Positions 53,004-61,662 of a DNA stretch of 64,000 nt are shown in pieces. A program made the translations under genes and the position numbers. Below the pieces are notes generated by a model. That model had not been told where the DNA came from, did no database searches, and saw nothing but the letters and a program-made list of their open reading frames with translations. The stretch is from JAHDHW01 sp963793295 (GTDB lineage: Bacteria > Bacteroidota > Bacteroidia > Chitinophagales > Saprospiraceae), in assembly GCA_963793295.1 (NCBI GenBank), contig CAWBZX010000013.1, forward strand, positions 372,001-436,000, read 5' to 3'. Within the stretch, counting starts at the first letter, position 1, and each line of letters begins with the position of its first letter.

Positions 53004-54820
53004 ATTTATTTTTTAAAAATACCGTCAAATTTTTTGTACACGATAAACCAAAAGGGCAAAAAATTAGAAGATCCTTACTAGCTTATCGCTATAGAACAGC
53101 AATATTTTTCTCCTTTTTTGTATTGTTTTCTATTGGAACTAAAGCACAGGTTTTTCCACCAGTTTTTCAATGCGTGGTCAATGATACCCTTGTTTGGCAA
53201 CTTCCAAACAACAATTGCGGAACATTCAATTCCTATGAAATTTTTTATAGCAACACATTGAATGGCCCTTATCAATTATTGACCACGATTACTAATCAAA
53301 ATCAGACCGAATATTACCATAACAATCCGACAGGAGAAACCTGGTATTATTATATTGTTAGTGATTATAACTGTCCGGGAGAGCCCGTTTTGTCATCGGA
53401 TACGCTGAATAACCTTCCCCCTGAAATATCCCGAATAATCAGGGTCTCTGTCAACGGAGGAAATGTTGAGATCGACTGGCAGGCAAGTCCCTCTCCGGAA
53501 GTTTCTTATTATATCATTTACAGGACGACTCCCCAGGGAACACTTCCCATTGATACTGTATCTTCTCTTTTCACCTCTTATTTGGATACCGGAGCCCAAC
53601 CGGATTTGCAACCGGAATTATATTATGTAATTGCTACCGATGAATGCGGCAATACCAGCGTTTTTGATTTACCACATATCACGATTCATGTTGATGATGT
53701 TGTAGATCCTTGTAAACGAACAATTTTATTGAAATGGAATCTTTATGAAAATTGGGCCAACGGTATTGAATCACAAGAACTCTGGTATAGTGTCAATGGA
53801 AGTACGCCGACTGTTTTAGACACATTGCCAAGTACTGATTCGACTTATGTTTTTAAAAACACGAATGATGGCGACTCCTATTGTTTTTTTATAAAAGTAA
53901 CCGAATCTAATACTGGCGAAGTTTCTTTTTCAAACGTGCATTGCCTTGATCTTGATGTGGTTGAACCGGTAAGATCACTTTTCTTAAAAAATGTAAGTGT
54001 AAATGCTGCTAATCAGGTCGAGTTGACCTGGCTTTGGAATGATGATGCCGAGATCAGGACAGTAAATGTTCAAGGTATTTACGAAGATGATGAGGTGGTT
54101 TATATTGAAAATTTTAACCCTACTTTTCCGTTGAGTATCGAAAACAGCCAGCCACTAGTTAGTTTTGATCCCTCCCAAAACAAAATATATTTTACGATAG
54201 AAACGATTGATGATTGCGATAGCATTTTCACATCAAATGATGGGTCAACAATTTTCTTGACAGGTACTCCGAATGATGATCTGACGAATACCATTAGCTG
54301 GACCGATTTTGATATAGAAGGAGGAACCGTTTTAAGCTATAACATTTTCAGAGTTGTTGACGGAGCAGGAACTTTTGTAGAAACCGTGGATGCCAATACG
54401 ACGGAATTTTCAAATAAGGTAGATGTTAGTAATGAAAGCGAAGCGAATGTTTGTTATTATGTCATTGCTGATGTCAATATGCAATTACCCGATGGCATTG
54501 AAGAGCAAATAAAATCAAGGTCTAATACAATTTGCGTTGAACAACTCTCCAATATTATCTCTCCCAATGCATTTGCTCCAGATGGGATCAACAAAGAGTT
54601 TAAGCCGGTTATAATATTTGGTGAAACAGCAGAATACCTCATGGTAATTTATGATCGTTGGGGTAGAAAAATATTTGAAACCCAATCTCAGGAAGAGGGC
54701 TGGGCTGGCAGAAATGGGATTAAAATATATCCTTCCGGAGTTTATGCTTATTATATCAGAATCCAGCAATCCAGCGGCCGAATTGTTGAAGATAAAGGTA
54801 CTGTTATCTTGTTGCGATAG
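53000..54820 (+). CDS. T9SS type B secreted protein with fibronectin-like domains
   Basis: A 606-residue exported protein. An N-terminal charged stretch precedes a hydrophobic signal segment (about 33-48, AIFFSFFVLFSIGTKAQ). Several fibronectin type III-like domains follow (for example GNVEIDWQASPSPEVSYYII near 153, NQVELTWLWNDDAEIRTV near 338 and NTISWTDFDIEGGTVLSYNI near 430). The last 85 residues (IISPNAFAPDGINKEFKPVI ... YDRWGRKIFET) are a gliding-motility-associated T9SS type B domain. No enzyme domain is seen, so an adhesin or matrix role is inferred. The internal ATG near 53.1 kb would remove only the charged leader. Confidence 0.85.
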   Translation: MNLFFKNTVKFFVHDKPKGQKIRRSLLAYRYRTAIFFSFFVLFSIGTKAQVFPPVFQCVVNDTLVWQLPNNNCGTFNSYEIFYSNTLNGPYQLLTTITNQNQTEYYHNNPTGETWYYYIVSDYNCPGEPVLSSDTLNNLPPEISRIIRVSVNGGNVEIDWQASPSPEVSYYIIYRTTPQGTLPIDTVSSLFTSYLDTGAQPDLQPELYYVIATDECGNTSVFDLPHITIHVDDVVDPCKRTILLKWNLYENWANGIESQELWYSVNGSTPTVLDTLPSTDSTYVFKNTNDGDSYCFFIKVTESNTGEVSFSNVHCLDLDVVEPVRSLFLKNVSVNAANQVELTWLWNDDAEIRTVNVQGIYEDDEVVYIENFNPTFPLSIENSQPLVSFDPSQNKIYFTIETIDDCDSIFTSNDGSTIFLTGTPNDDLTNTISWTDFDIEGGTVLSYNIFRVVDGAGTFVETVDANTTEFSNKVDVSNESEANVCYYVIADVNMQLPDGIEEQIKSRSNTICVEQLSNIISPNAFAPDGINKEFKPVIIFGETAEYLMVIYDRWGRKIFETQSQEEGWAGRNGIKIYPSGVYAYYIRIQQSSGRIVEDKGTVILLR

Positions 54821-54842
54821 GTTTTAAAAAATTAAGTTAATT

Positions 54843-55517
54843 TTATTTGAAAGCCTTCTTCTTTCTGGCTTGTTCCACAAAACAGCTAAGCTGTTTTTTA
54901 ACTTTAATGAAGTACACCAATTCACATCCAATCAAAATTGAGACTCCGAAAAAAAATGTTGTATTTCGAGCTAATTCAACAGTGGCTGTGTGCATTTCGA
55001 ATAAGGGCCGGATAAAGATTAATTCAATGGAAATAATTAAAGCTGCAATTAGAAAAAGGAAAATACTTACTGCACGGGCATTTTTAATAAAATTGGGTTT
55101 CTTTTGAAGCAAACATTTATTCAGAAAGCGAATGCTGATTTCGTTTTGAGGATTTATTTTTATTAATTCCCGAAGAATGTGTTCTGCTTCATTGTATCGC
55201 ATAAGATTGTAACAGGAAGCCGCTTTTTTGAACAGCAGTTCGTAATAAATATCTTTTTTGTTATAGAATTTGATATTGTTTATAATCGAAATTTCAATGG
55301 CGGCATCAACCATTAAAGCGTGATTTTGATAAGCTCCCACCTCAAACAAGGCATCAGTATAGGCGATCAACAATTCAAAAAATTCACTAAAATCTAATTG
55401 TTTTATTTCTTCTTCGTATGTTTCATAATACCGAACTACAGACAGGTATTCATTGGGTTCAATATCTTTGAAGCCACGATAAATTTTAGAATGATATGTT
55501 GAAGTTAAATTAGGCAC
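54843..55517 (-). CDS. TPR-like membrane protein, unknown function
   Basis: A 224-residue protein with a helical TPR-like N-terminal half (LLFKKAASCYNLMRYNEAEH, then ILRELIKINPQNEISIRF, near 88-124). Two membrane helices follow (about 145-165 and 183-205). It ends in a basic cytoplasmic tail. The start is GTG at 55517, whose G is also the last base of the upstream stop codon, so translation is coupled to the cyclase-family gene. I do not recognise a family. It faces the convergent T9SS type B gene with a short gap. Confidence 0.72.
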   Translation of the reverse strand: MPNLTSTYHSKIYRGFKDIEPNEYLSVVRYYETYEEEIKQLDFSEFFELLIAYTDALFEVGAYQNHALMVDAAIEISIINNIKFYNKKDIYYELLFKKAASCYNLMRYNEAEHILRELIKINPQNEISIRFLNKCLLQKKPNFIKNARAVSIFLFLIAALIISIELIFIRPLFEMHTATVELARNTTFFFGVSILIGCELVYFIKVKKQLSCFVEQARKKKAFK

Positions 55518-56272
55518 TAGATTTTTTTCAATTCATATAAAACCGGTTTGCTGGGGCTAACATCAATTTCAAAACTTGCGATTTGTAAATTTAACAGATA
55601 AAGACCATTTTTGATTTCATTTGGTACAAAAATTAATTCGCTGATGGTACAATTTTTTCTCACTTTGTCCGGATATTGCCAAAAAGCTTTATGAGCCAAT
55701 AAATGACCTCCATCTTCTTCACGATCAACTGAGGGCAAATCGATTAATAAATGTTTAATGCCGCATGTTACCATATATTTGATTGCATCATGATGAACGA
55801 AAGGAGGATTGCTACCTGAATAATTTGTCCGCAATTTCAAATCATCATTTGGCATAGTACGAATGATAAGTACTTCCACTTCTCCTTTTTTCAATATTTC
55901 TTCTACTTGTGCTTTCAAAATGATCCTATCATTATTAACGTCTCGGGAAGGATAAATGCTTACTAGTTTTGCGATAAAATGAAAATTATGTAGACTTTTG
56001 TTGATCGTGTAGGGTTCTTTTGCAATATGCCCAACACACTCGGTATGGGTTCCATTTCCATGTGGATTCAGCCGTACATTGAGGAAATTGAGGGGACCGC
56101 CTTTTTCAGTCGAACCTATAAAATCTCCGGCAATAACAGGTGAAGTTTCCATTGATGGCGCATAAAAACAATTAACGGTTTGATCGCCTTCTTTCAAGGG
56201 AATGGAGATATCCAGAGGTCGTGAAAGATCTGATTCGTAATTTTGATTGTGGTGTTGAAAAGTAATTTTCAT
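55517..56272 (-). CDS. Cyclase family protein (kynurenine formamidase-like)
   Basis: A 251-residue member of the metal-dependent cyclase family (PF04199), which includes bacterial kynurenine formamidases. The metal-binding HxGTHxD-type motif appears as NPHGNGTHTECVGH (near 69), with Glu in place of Asp. VDREEDGGHLLAHKAFW (near 186) supplies the second histidine-rich site. The substrate is unproven: no tryptophan-catabolic genes are adjacent, so I do not assign kynB. It is downstream of nadK with a gap of about 90 bases. Confidence 0.85.
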   Translation of the reverse strand: MKITFQHHNQNYESDLSRPLDISIPLKEGDQTVNCFYAPSMETSPVIAGDFIGSTEKGGPLNFLNVRLNPHGNGTHTECVGHIAKEPYTINKSLHNFHFIAKLVSIYPSRDVNNDRIILKAQVEEILKKGEVEVLIIRTMPNDDLKLRTNYSGSNPPFVHHDAIKYMVTCGIKHLLIDLPSVDREEDGGHLLAHKAFWQYPDKVRKNCTISELIFVPNEIKNGLYLLNLQIASFEIDVSPSKPVLYELKKI

Positions 56273-56361
56273 GTTTTAAAATATTATCAAACCAAAAGAA
56301 TAGATCTGGCGTAGCATTTTTCAACTTAGCGTTTTCAAATACAGCGAATAAAAATGGGCAA

Positions 56362-57243
56362 TTAGTTCCTGGAATCAATACCCCAGGCTAATTTTTCTCG
56401 CATTGTTCGCAGAAAACTTCGATCTCTTAATTGAATCAGTTTAATTTTAAAATCACACTTTCTGATGGCAAGTTGATAAGTTGAATTGATAATTTGGGAA
56501 CGAGAATCAAGGGAACAAAGGAAGCTTTCAGCTCTGCCCTCAATTTCAAAAGAAATGACGGAATTATCTGAAATGACAATCGGTCTCACGTTAAGGTTGT
56601 GTGGAGCAACGGGAGTAATTACAAAATTACCGGAATTCGGAAAAATAATCGGCCCACCACAGCTCAAGGAATATCCTGTTGACCCGGTTGGGGTTGCTAT
56701 GATAATGCCGTCAGCCCAGTAAGAACTCAAATAGGCTCCGTTAATATAAGTATGGATGGTGACCATCGAAGAAGTGTCCCGCTTGAGTAAGGTGCAATCA
56801 TTAAGTGCAAATCGTAGGTCACCGAATATCGGGATATTAGACTCCAAATAAAGCAAGGATCTTTCATCAAGTGAGTACATTCCCCTTTTTAATAAATCTA
56901 TCGCTTCTTTAATCTTCGTTTTTTCAATGCTGGCAAGAAAACCTAAACGGCCAAGGTTGATTCCTAAAATTGGGACACCGCTGTCTTGTATCTCGGTAAT
57001 TGCATTCAAAATTGTACCATCACCTCCAAGTGTGATTACATAATCAAAGCGACGTGTTTTAAAATCCAGATAACCTTCAAACAATCCGACTTCACTTTTA
57101 AAATTAATCCTGTTTTTAATCAATCTGTGGTATGGAGCATAAACAAAGGTTGTGATCCCTTCTTCATGCAAAATATCGAAAAGGGTTTGAATGTAGAAAA
57201 GATCTTTTTCTTTAAATAGTTTGCTGTAAACGACAACTTGCAT
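56362..57243 (-). CDS. nadK: NAD kinase NadK
   Basis: Phosphorylates NAD to NADP. The catalytic GGDGT lies at residues 73-77 (VITLGGDGTILNAI), followed by ILGINLGRLGFLA and the substrate-binding WADGIIIATPTGSTGYSLSCGGPI. At 293 residues it is complete. Its ATG overlaps the stop codon of the upstream barrel-protein gene (shared base at 57243), so the two are translationally coupled. nadB, for NAD synthesis, is at the other end of the window. Confidence 0.96.
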   Translation of the reverse strand: MQVVVYSKLFKEKDLFYIQTLFDILHEEGITTFVYAPYHRLIKNRINFKSEVGLFEGYLDFKTRRFDYVITLGGDGTILNAITEIQDSGVPILGINLGRLGFLASIEKTKIKEAIDLLKRGMYSLDERSLLYLESNIPIFGDLRFALNDCTLLKRDTSSMVTIHTYINGAYLSSYWADGIIIATPTGSTGYSLSCGGPIIFPNSGNFVITPVAPHNLNVRPIVISDNSVISFEIEGRAESFLCSLDSRSQIINSTYQLAIRKCDFKIKLIQLRDRSFLRTMREKLAWGIDSRN

Positions 57244-58643
57244 TAAATATTAAGCTTATAGTGTAAAAATAGTCCTTTTTCTTTTAAGTGGTTGATACTG
57301 TATTCTATCTGGAAAGTTGAACCATAAAAAATATTAATATCCAGACCTAATCCTCCTCCCCACAACCCTCTGTTTGTTAAAGGATTTTCTTCATAAAACT
57401 GAGGATCATTGACATAGCCAAAATCATTATTAAGGGTAAGGTATATCCTTAAAGGCATCAGTTTAAACGGTTTAAGTGGCATCAGTTTACCCCAGTTTAC
57501 TCTTTCGTTGATAATTTCAAAACGAAGGCTGGATTTCAAATATCCGAAATCCAAACCATCTACAACATAAAATTCATAACCTCTTAAATAATCTTCAAAA
57601 TAACCAAGTGATTTGTATTTATTATAAGGCTGTTTAGTTCTTATTAGCGAAACCTTTCCTTTAAAGATCAACTCGGTGCTCCACCTTTTTCCAAAGGAAA
57701 AATATTGAGCAAATTTGGTAGTGAAATAGAACCCGTTGCGTTCGTTGAATATTCCGATTCCTTCTTTCTCTAAAACAGCAGAAAGAAAATTTCCGGATAG
57801 CGGATAGGGAATTATATCTCGGTTTTCAAATACATATTCATAGCGAAGATAGATAAATCTTTGTCGGGTGTTGCCATCTAAAAGGTAATCGGGGTTGAGT
57901 TGGGTAGCGACATAATCCGTGATACTATTTTGTTGAAATTCAATTTTACTAAAATGATAAGATCTGAATTTTGGACGAAAAATAAAACTGAAACCCGCCC
58001 GGAATCTTTGTTCGGGGTATTCATTTTCTCTTCTTTCAAAAAACAGCTTATTTCCTACTGTTTTAAAGCCTATTTCACGATTTTTAGCATAAAACAATTC
58101 AGCAATGATACCATAGGTTTGGTTCTTATTAAGGGGCGGCAAAGTATAATTCAATTCATACTTTTGGGTATAACCGCCTTGAAGTACCAGCTTTAATGGA
58201 TCTTTTTGGCCGGTGGTATTGTAATGTTTCAACCGAAGTCCGAAATTTACCCTGCTAAGTGAACGATTTTGTTCGCCCCACCAAACGTTGAAATTTCGAT
58301 CAGCTAACTCAAAAATTGGGAAAGGCCAGATATACCAGGCCTCTGACAATTCAATAAGTAAAGTTACTTGATTAGTTCGGCCGTTCCAGGTTTTGATATT
58401 TATTTTTCCCCAGGTGAAAAGGCCAGTGTTCAATATATACTTCTCGTTCTTTTCAAGTTCTTTCTGTAGCTGGCTGATGTGTATGCTGTCTCCAATAGCG
58501 AATTTAAGTTCGCGTAAAATAATACGATCTTTTGTTTTTTTGTTGCCCTGGATTTGAATTGAGTCTATGTAAACATATTCAAACTGAGCGGTCAGAAGAA
58601 TAGGAAAAAGAAGAAGAAGAAAAGGGATAGCGAATTTCCACAT
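57243..58643 (-). CDS. Outer-membrane BamA/TamA-like barrel protein with one POTRA domain
   Basis: A 466-residue outer-membrane protein. The signal peptide (1-19) is followed by one POTRA-like domain (about 24-95: YIDSIQIQGNKKTKDRIILR, ELKFAIGDSI, then ILNTGLFTWGKINIKTW). A 16-strand-type barrel with alternating aromatic strands follows (about 110-466). Having one POTRA instead of five sets it apart from BamA; it resembles the short surface-antigen (D15) proteins found beside nadK and a CBS protein in Bacteroidota. It may help insert or export envelope proteins, which is inference. Confidence 0.85.
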   Translation of the reverse strand: MWKFAIPFLLLLFPILLTAQFEYVYIDSIQIQGNKKTKDRIILRELKFAIGDSIHISQLQKELEKNEKYILNTGLFTWGKINIKTWNGRTNQVTLLIELSEAWYIWPFPIFELADRNFNVWWGEQNRSLSRVNFGLRLKHYNTTGQKDPLKLVLQGGYTQKYELNYTLPPLNKNQTYGIIAELFYAKNREIGFKTVGNKLFFERRENEYPEQRFRAGFSFIFRPKFRSYHFSKIEFQQNSITDYVATQLNPDYLLDGNTRQRFIYLRYEYVFENRDIIPYPLSGNFLSAVLEKEGIGIFNERNGFYFTTKFAQYFSFGKRWSTELIFKGKVSLIRTKQPYNKYKSLGYFEDYLRGYEFYVVDGLDFGYLKSSLRFEIINERVNWGKLMPLKPFKLMPLRIYLTLNNDFGYVNDPQFYEENPLTNRGLWGGGLGLDINIFYGSTFQIEYSINHLKEKGLFLHYKLNI

Positions 58644-58702
58644 AGGCTAATTCAAAAAATAAAGCCGCAAGTTACAGCTTTTAGAATTAGCCATCTAAAA
58701 AA

Positions 58703-59362
58703 TTAAATTTTGAGATAAGTCATTAGCGATTGATAACGGTCTTTGAAAGTTTCAAAATAATCCGCTTCCTGAAAACTCGCTTTTACTTGATATTCAAATC
58801 GCTCGAAGGTTTTTATGATCCCTTGAATGTCCTGGCGATTAATTTTAATGGTCAGGTCAATTTTTGTAGAATCGAGATTGGTAGTAATAAAACTACTTAG
58901 GATGGTTGCATTTTCGGATTCCACAATCCTTGAAATTTCTGCTAATGAATAGTCTCTTTTGTTCATTTCAATGACAATAATACTACCCGGCTCTGTAAAT
59001 GAACCAATACCTGCGAAAAACTTGAGCAGATCATCCTGTACAATCAGACCCAGGTAATTATCTTGGTTGTCGATGACGGGAATAACAGTCAAGTTAAACT
59101 CACTCATTATTCGAATTACGTCAAAAACATGATCGGTACCTTTAACATAAGGCCGTTGCATGGAGAGACTGTAGGAGCCAATTGCCTCTTCAATATCGTG
59201 GTTGAGGATATCGTCTTCAGATATCAGACCCAATAATTGTTTATTATTTACAATTGGCAAATGCTTTACATAAAAATCACTCATCGTACTCAAAGCTTCT
59301 TGCCCGGTATCAGAGGTTTTTAGGGGTACAATCGATTGTGAAAGTAAATTGGCAGCGATCAT
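58703..59362 (-). CDS. CBS-domain protein with C-terminal ACT-like region
   Basis: A 219-residue cytoplasmic protein with two CBS domains (about 5-60 and 75-130; VKHLPIVNNKQLLGLISEDD and LTVIPVIDNQDNYLGLIVQDD). CBS pairs usually bind adenine nucleotides. The C-terminal third (IVIEMNKRDYSLAEISRIVE and following) has the ACT-like pattern that suggests small-molecule binding. It lies upstream of the barrel-protein gene and nadK and probably belongs to the same leftward transcript. The ligand is unknown; a link to NAD(P) metabolism is suggested only by position. Confidence 0.85.
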   Translation of the reverse strand: MIAANLLSQSIVPLKTSDTGQEALSTMSDFYVKHLPIVNNKQLLGLISEDDILNHDIEEAIGSYSLSMQRPYVKGTDHVFDVIRIMSEFNLTVIPVIDNQDNYLGLIVQDDLLKFFAGIGSFTEPGSIIVIEMNKRDYSLAEISRIVESENATILSSFITTNLDSTKIDLTIKINRQDIQGIIKTFERFEYQVKASFQEADYFETFKDRYQSLMTYLKI

Positions 59363-59517
59363 AAAAATAAAATTTTCTCAATGTTTGTTAAAACCATTTG
59401 GAAGGCTATCGAACTATTCTACAAAGTTCAAGCTTAATGCCAAAATATTTAATACAGCATTTGGGTAAACAATAATCAATAAATAACTGATTAGTGTGGT
59501 TTTTATTTTTTAAAATT

Positions 59518-60312
59518 TCAACGAAGTAATTTCTTTTTTTGCATTTCAAATTCTTCTTCGGTCAAAAGCCCTTTTTCCTTTAATTCTCCAAGTTGCTTAA
59601 TTTGATCAAGCAAATTACTATTGGGAGTTACATCGTTTTCATTTTGCAGGGTGGGTTCTATATTTATTCGATAACCGTTCTTTTTAAAAGTATCAAATTC
59701 ATCTTGAATTCTCAAATAAGCCAGCGCATCATGCTCTTGAATTTTTTTGAAATCAACAAACCCAAATTCTACCGCTTTGCTCAAATGAAAAAAAGCATTT
59801 TCGCTTTCTTCAATAAGTGAATAGGCACAAGCAAGATTAAAATGGACGGCCACGTCTTTTGGGTTAATTGATAAAGCTTTTTTAAAGTCTTCTATTGCTC
59901 CATCGTATTCAAATTCTTTAAATTTACTTACTCCGCTAGCTTTATACGGATTGCTTTTTGGTCTGGTAGTAGCGTGGGTTTCCCTGGATTTTGCCATGCG
60001 CTCTTCTCTGCGCCTTTTTTGTTCCAGCCGATATTCCTCCTCTTCCCTGAAACGTCTTTCCCGGCGATCAAAATCTGTATTACGGCGCTGATAATCGGGA
60101 TACATAAAATTTCGATTGTATTTATAATCAAACTCATCTTTATCCATGGAAAAGAAAACAATTGCATCAATAAGGCTAATCAATGCAGGAATCATGGTCC
60201 AGAAAAAAGCAAAATAAAAAAAACCCAATCCGGTTTGCCGGAGATAAAACCTGTGCAACCCAAAGGAACCAAACAACAAAGCAAATATTGCAGCTACATT
60301 CTTATCTTTCAT
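59518..60312 (-). CDS. TM2 domain protein with TPR and SHOCT domains
   Basis: A 264-residue membrane protein. The N-terminal TM2 domain (about 1-60: NVAAIFALLFGSFGLHRFYL, then FYFAFFWTMIPALISLIDAI) has two helices with the GLHRFYL motif. A basic Arg/Glu-rich linker (about 75-120) leads to two TPRs (about 125-200; AIEDFKKALSINPKDVAVHF). The C-terminus is a SHOCT domain (IKQLGELKEKGLLTEEEFEM). It is a paralogue of the gene at 60337, 24 bases upstream, sharing the TPR and SHOCT parts but not the TM2. SHOCT domains often mark oligomeric membrane-associated proteins; the function is unknown. Confidence 0.85.
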   Translation of the reverse strand: MKDKNVAAIFALLFGSFGLHRFYLRQTGLGFFYFAFFWTMIPALISLIDAIVFFSMDKDEFDYKYNRNFMYPDYQRRNTDFDRRERRFREEEEYRLEQKRRREERMAKSRETHATTRPKSNPYKASGVSKFKEFEYDGAIEDFKKALSINPKDVAVHFNLACAYSLIEESENAFFHLSKAVEFGFVDFKKIQEHDALAYLRIQDEFDTFKKNGYRINIEPTLQNENDVTPNSNLLDQIKQLGELKEKGLLTEEEFEMQKKKLLR

Positions 60313-60336
60313 GCTTTTTATTTAAATAACCTCTTG

Positions 60337-61050
60337 CTATCCTAAAAGTTTTTCTTTTTGCGCTAAAAATTCTTCTTCGGTGAGAATTCCGTTCTCCCGA
60401 AGATCTGCCAGTTTTTTTAATTTTTCAAGTAAATCGGTATTTGAATTGGTTTCCTCATCGGCTTCTGCCGTTTGAGTTTCAGTTAGCTTGTAGTCATTTT
60501 CTACAAATTGCTCGAATTCATCCTGAATACGAATAAAAGCAAAAGCATCGTGAGACTGGATTTTATCAAAGTCCTTGTATCCATTCTCTACGGCTTTGGC
60601 CAGATGATAAAATGCCTTTTCTTTGTCTTCGGTCAACGAATAAGCACAAGCAATATTGAAATGGGTAGGGATGTCATTGGGATCAATTTCAAGCGCCTTT
60701 TTGAAATCCTCAATGGCTTCCTCGTATTCGTATTCTTTATATTTTTCAACACCACTTTTTTTATACGGATTCGGTCTTTTTCGGGGTACTGGCCTCGGTT
60801 TTGGTTTTGCTACTGGGGTTGAAGATTTTCTGCGTCTTTCATAATCAGTATTAGTTCTTTGTGCACGAGGGCCATAACGTCTTCTATTACGCGGCGAAGG
60901 TTCATCGGGATTATCTTTTGATCGGCGATTTGAATATTGATATGCAAAAAACAGAATAATTATAGGGATAAAAAACCCTTTGAATATCCCTGCGCCAAGC
61001 AAGAAGGCAAGAGCAACAATTAAAAAAATAATTGGATTAGGATTCCTCAT
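60337..61050 (-). CDS. Membrane protein with TPR and SHOCT domains, paralogue of the next gene
   Basis: A 237-residue protein. Two short N-terminal membrane helices (about 6-45, PIIFLIVALAFLLGAGIF and following) replace the TM2 domain of its neighbour. A basic proline/arginine-rich linker, two TPRs (AIEDFKKALEIDPNDIPTHF, near 120) and a C-terminal SHOCT domain (KLKKLADLRENGILTEEEFL) follow. The TPR block is closely similar to that of the gene at 59518, which points to tandem duplication with exchange of the membrane anchor. It is the first gene of the pair. Confidence 0.83.
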   Translation of the reverse strand: MRNPNPIIFLIVALAFLLGAGIFKGFFIPIIILFFAYQYSNRRSKDNPDEPSPRNRRRYGPRAQRTNTDYERRRKSSTPVAKPKPRPVPRKRPNPYKKSGVEKYKEYEYEEAIEDFKKALEIDPNDIPTHFNIACAYSLTEDKEKAFYHLAKAVENGYKDFDKIQSHDAFAFIRIQDEFEQFVENDYKLTETQTAEADEETNSNTDLLEKLKKLADLRENGILTEEEFLAQKEKLLG

Positions 61051-61369
61051 TATGACTGTGAGTGTTTTCCGAAAAAATGATTAAAATTAATCAATTGTAA
61101 TAATACAATGACAATATCTTGATTATTTTAAGAATAATCAAAAAGCAGATTCATTTGTTCTACATACAAAGTGGTAATCTAGACCAAGGAGTGATACGCA
61201 CGATAAAACAGCTCTTATTAATCAAAATAAGGGCTGCCGAATTGAAATTCAGCAACCCCCACGGTTTAATGTTTTCGGGATGACCCCGCTTTATGAAAGA
61301 GTCAATTTGAAAATATAATTGAAACGGTTTTGGAATATTTTTATGCTTAATTGGAGTACAAAAGAAAAA

Positions 61370-61447
61370 AAACAAAACCCGATAATAATTATTTTCTCAT
61401 GGCTATGTTGTTTGAAAAAAGAGCTCGGGTTTTGTTTATTCTATAGA
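61370..61447. repeat. Inverted repeat with long loop
   Basis: AAACAAAACCCGA (61370-61382) pairs perfectly with TCGGGTTTTGTTT (61435-61447) across a 52-base loop. It looks terminator-like but follows no gene on either strand. Confidence 0.45.
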
Positions 61448-61618
61448 TGGATCTTTTATTAAAACCATGAGATAAACCGTTTTAAAACCAGCCTTATTGC
61501 TTAGCTTTTTGTTAAACTATAATCGGTATTGTTAAAAAGGGTTAATTGTTTTAATTTCGCGGATACCTTGAATGCATTGTTTGAAATTTTTCGCCAAGCA
61601 TCCCATTAAAATATTCTA

Positions 61619-61626
61619 TAACTTTG
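61619..61626 (+). promoter_or_regulatory. Possible -7 box for the aldehyde dehydrogenase
   Basis: TAACTTTG matches TAnnTTTG fully, 36 bases before the chosen ATG. No TTTG lies at the expected -33 position. Confidence 0.35.
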
Positions 61627-61662
61627 CGCCTTATCTTTTAAAAAGTAAAACCAAATTTGTCC

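Larger units (their letters stand above)
61051..61662. other. Gene-free region with several inverted repeats
   Basis: About 600 bases between divergent genes. Inverted repeats: 61119-61141 (perfect 9-base-pair stem, 5-base loop), 61209-61236 (11 base pairs, one mismatch) and 61370-61447 (13-base-pair stem, long loop). The middle part (61190-61290) is richer in G and C than its surroundings. A -7 box for the aldehyde dehydrogenase lies at 61619-61626. The 71-codon ORF on the minus strand is not convincing. A structured RNA or a decayed gene are both possible. Confidence 0.45.

Noticed and set aside
55517..56272. Assignment of the cyclase-family gene as kynB
   Set aside because: The family motif is present but has Glu for Asp in HxGTHxD, and no kynurenine pathway genes are nearby, so only the family is reported.
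61119..61141. Perfect 9-base-pair hairpin as a terminator
   Set aside because: There is no T run on either strand and it lies in the 5' region of the TPR/SHOCT gene, not after a gene.
61160..61375. 71-codon minus-strand ORF in the region upstream of the aldehyde dehydrogenase
   Set aside because: No family resemblance, and it spans two inverted repeats better explained as RNA or DNA structure.
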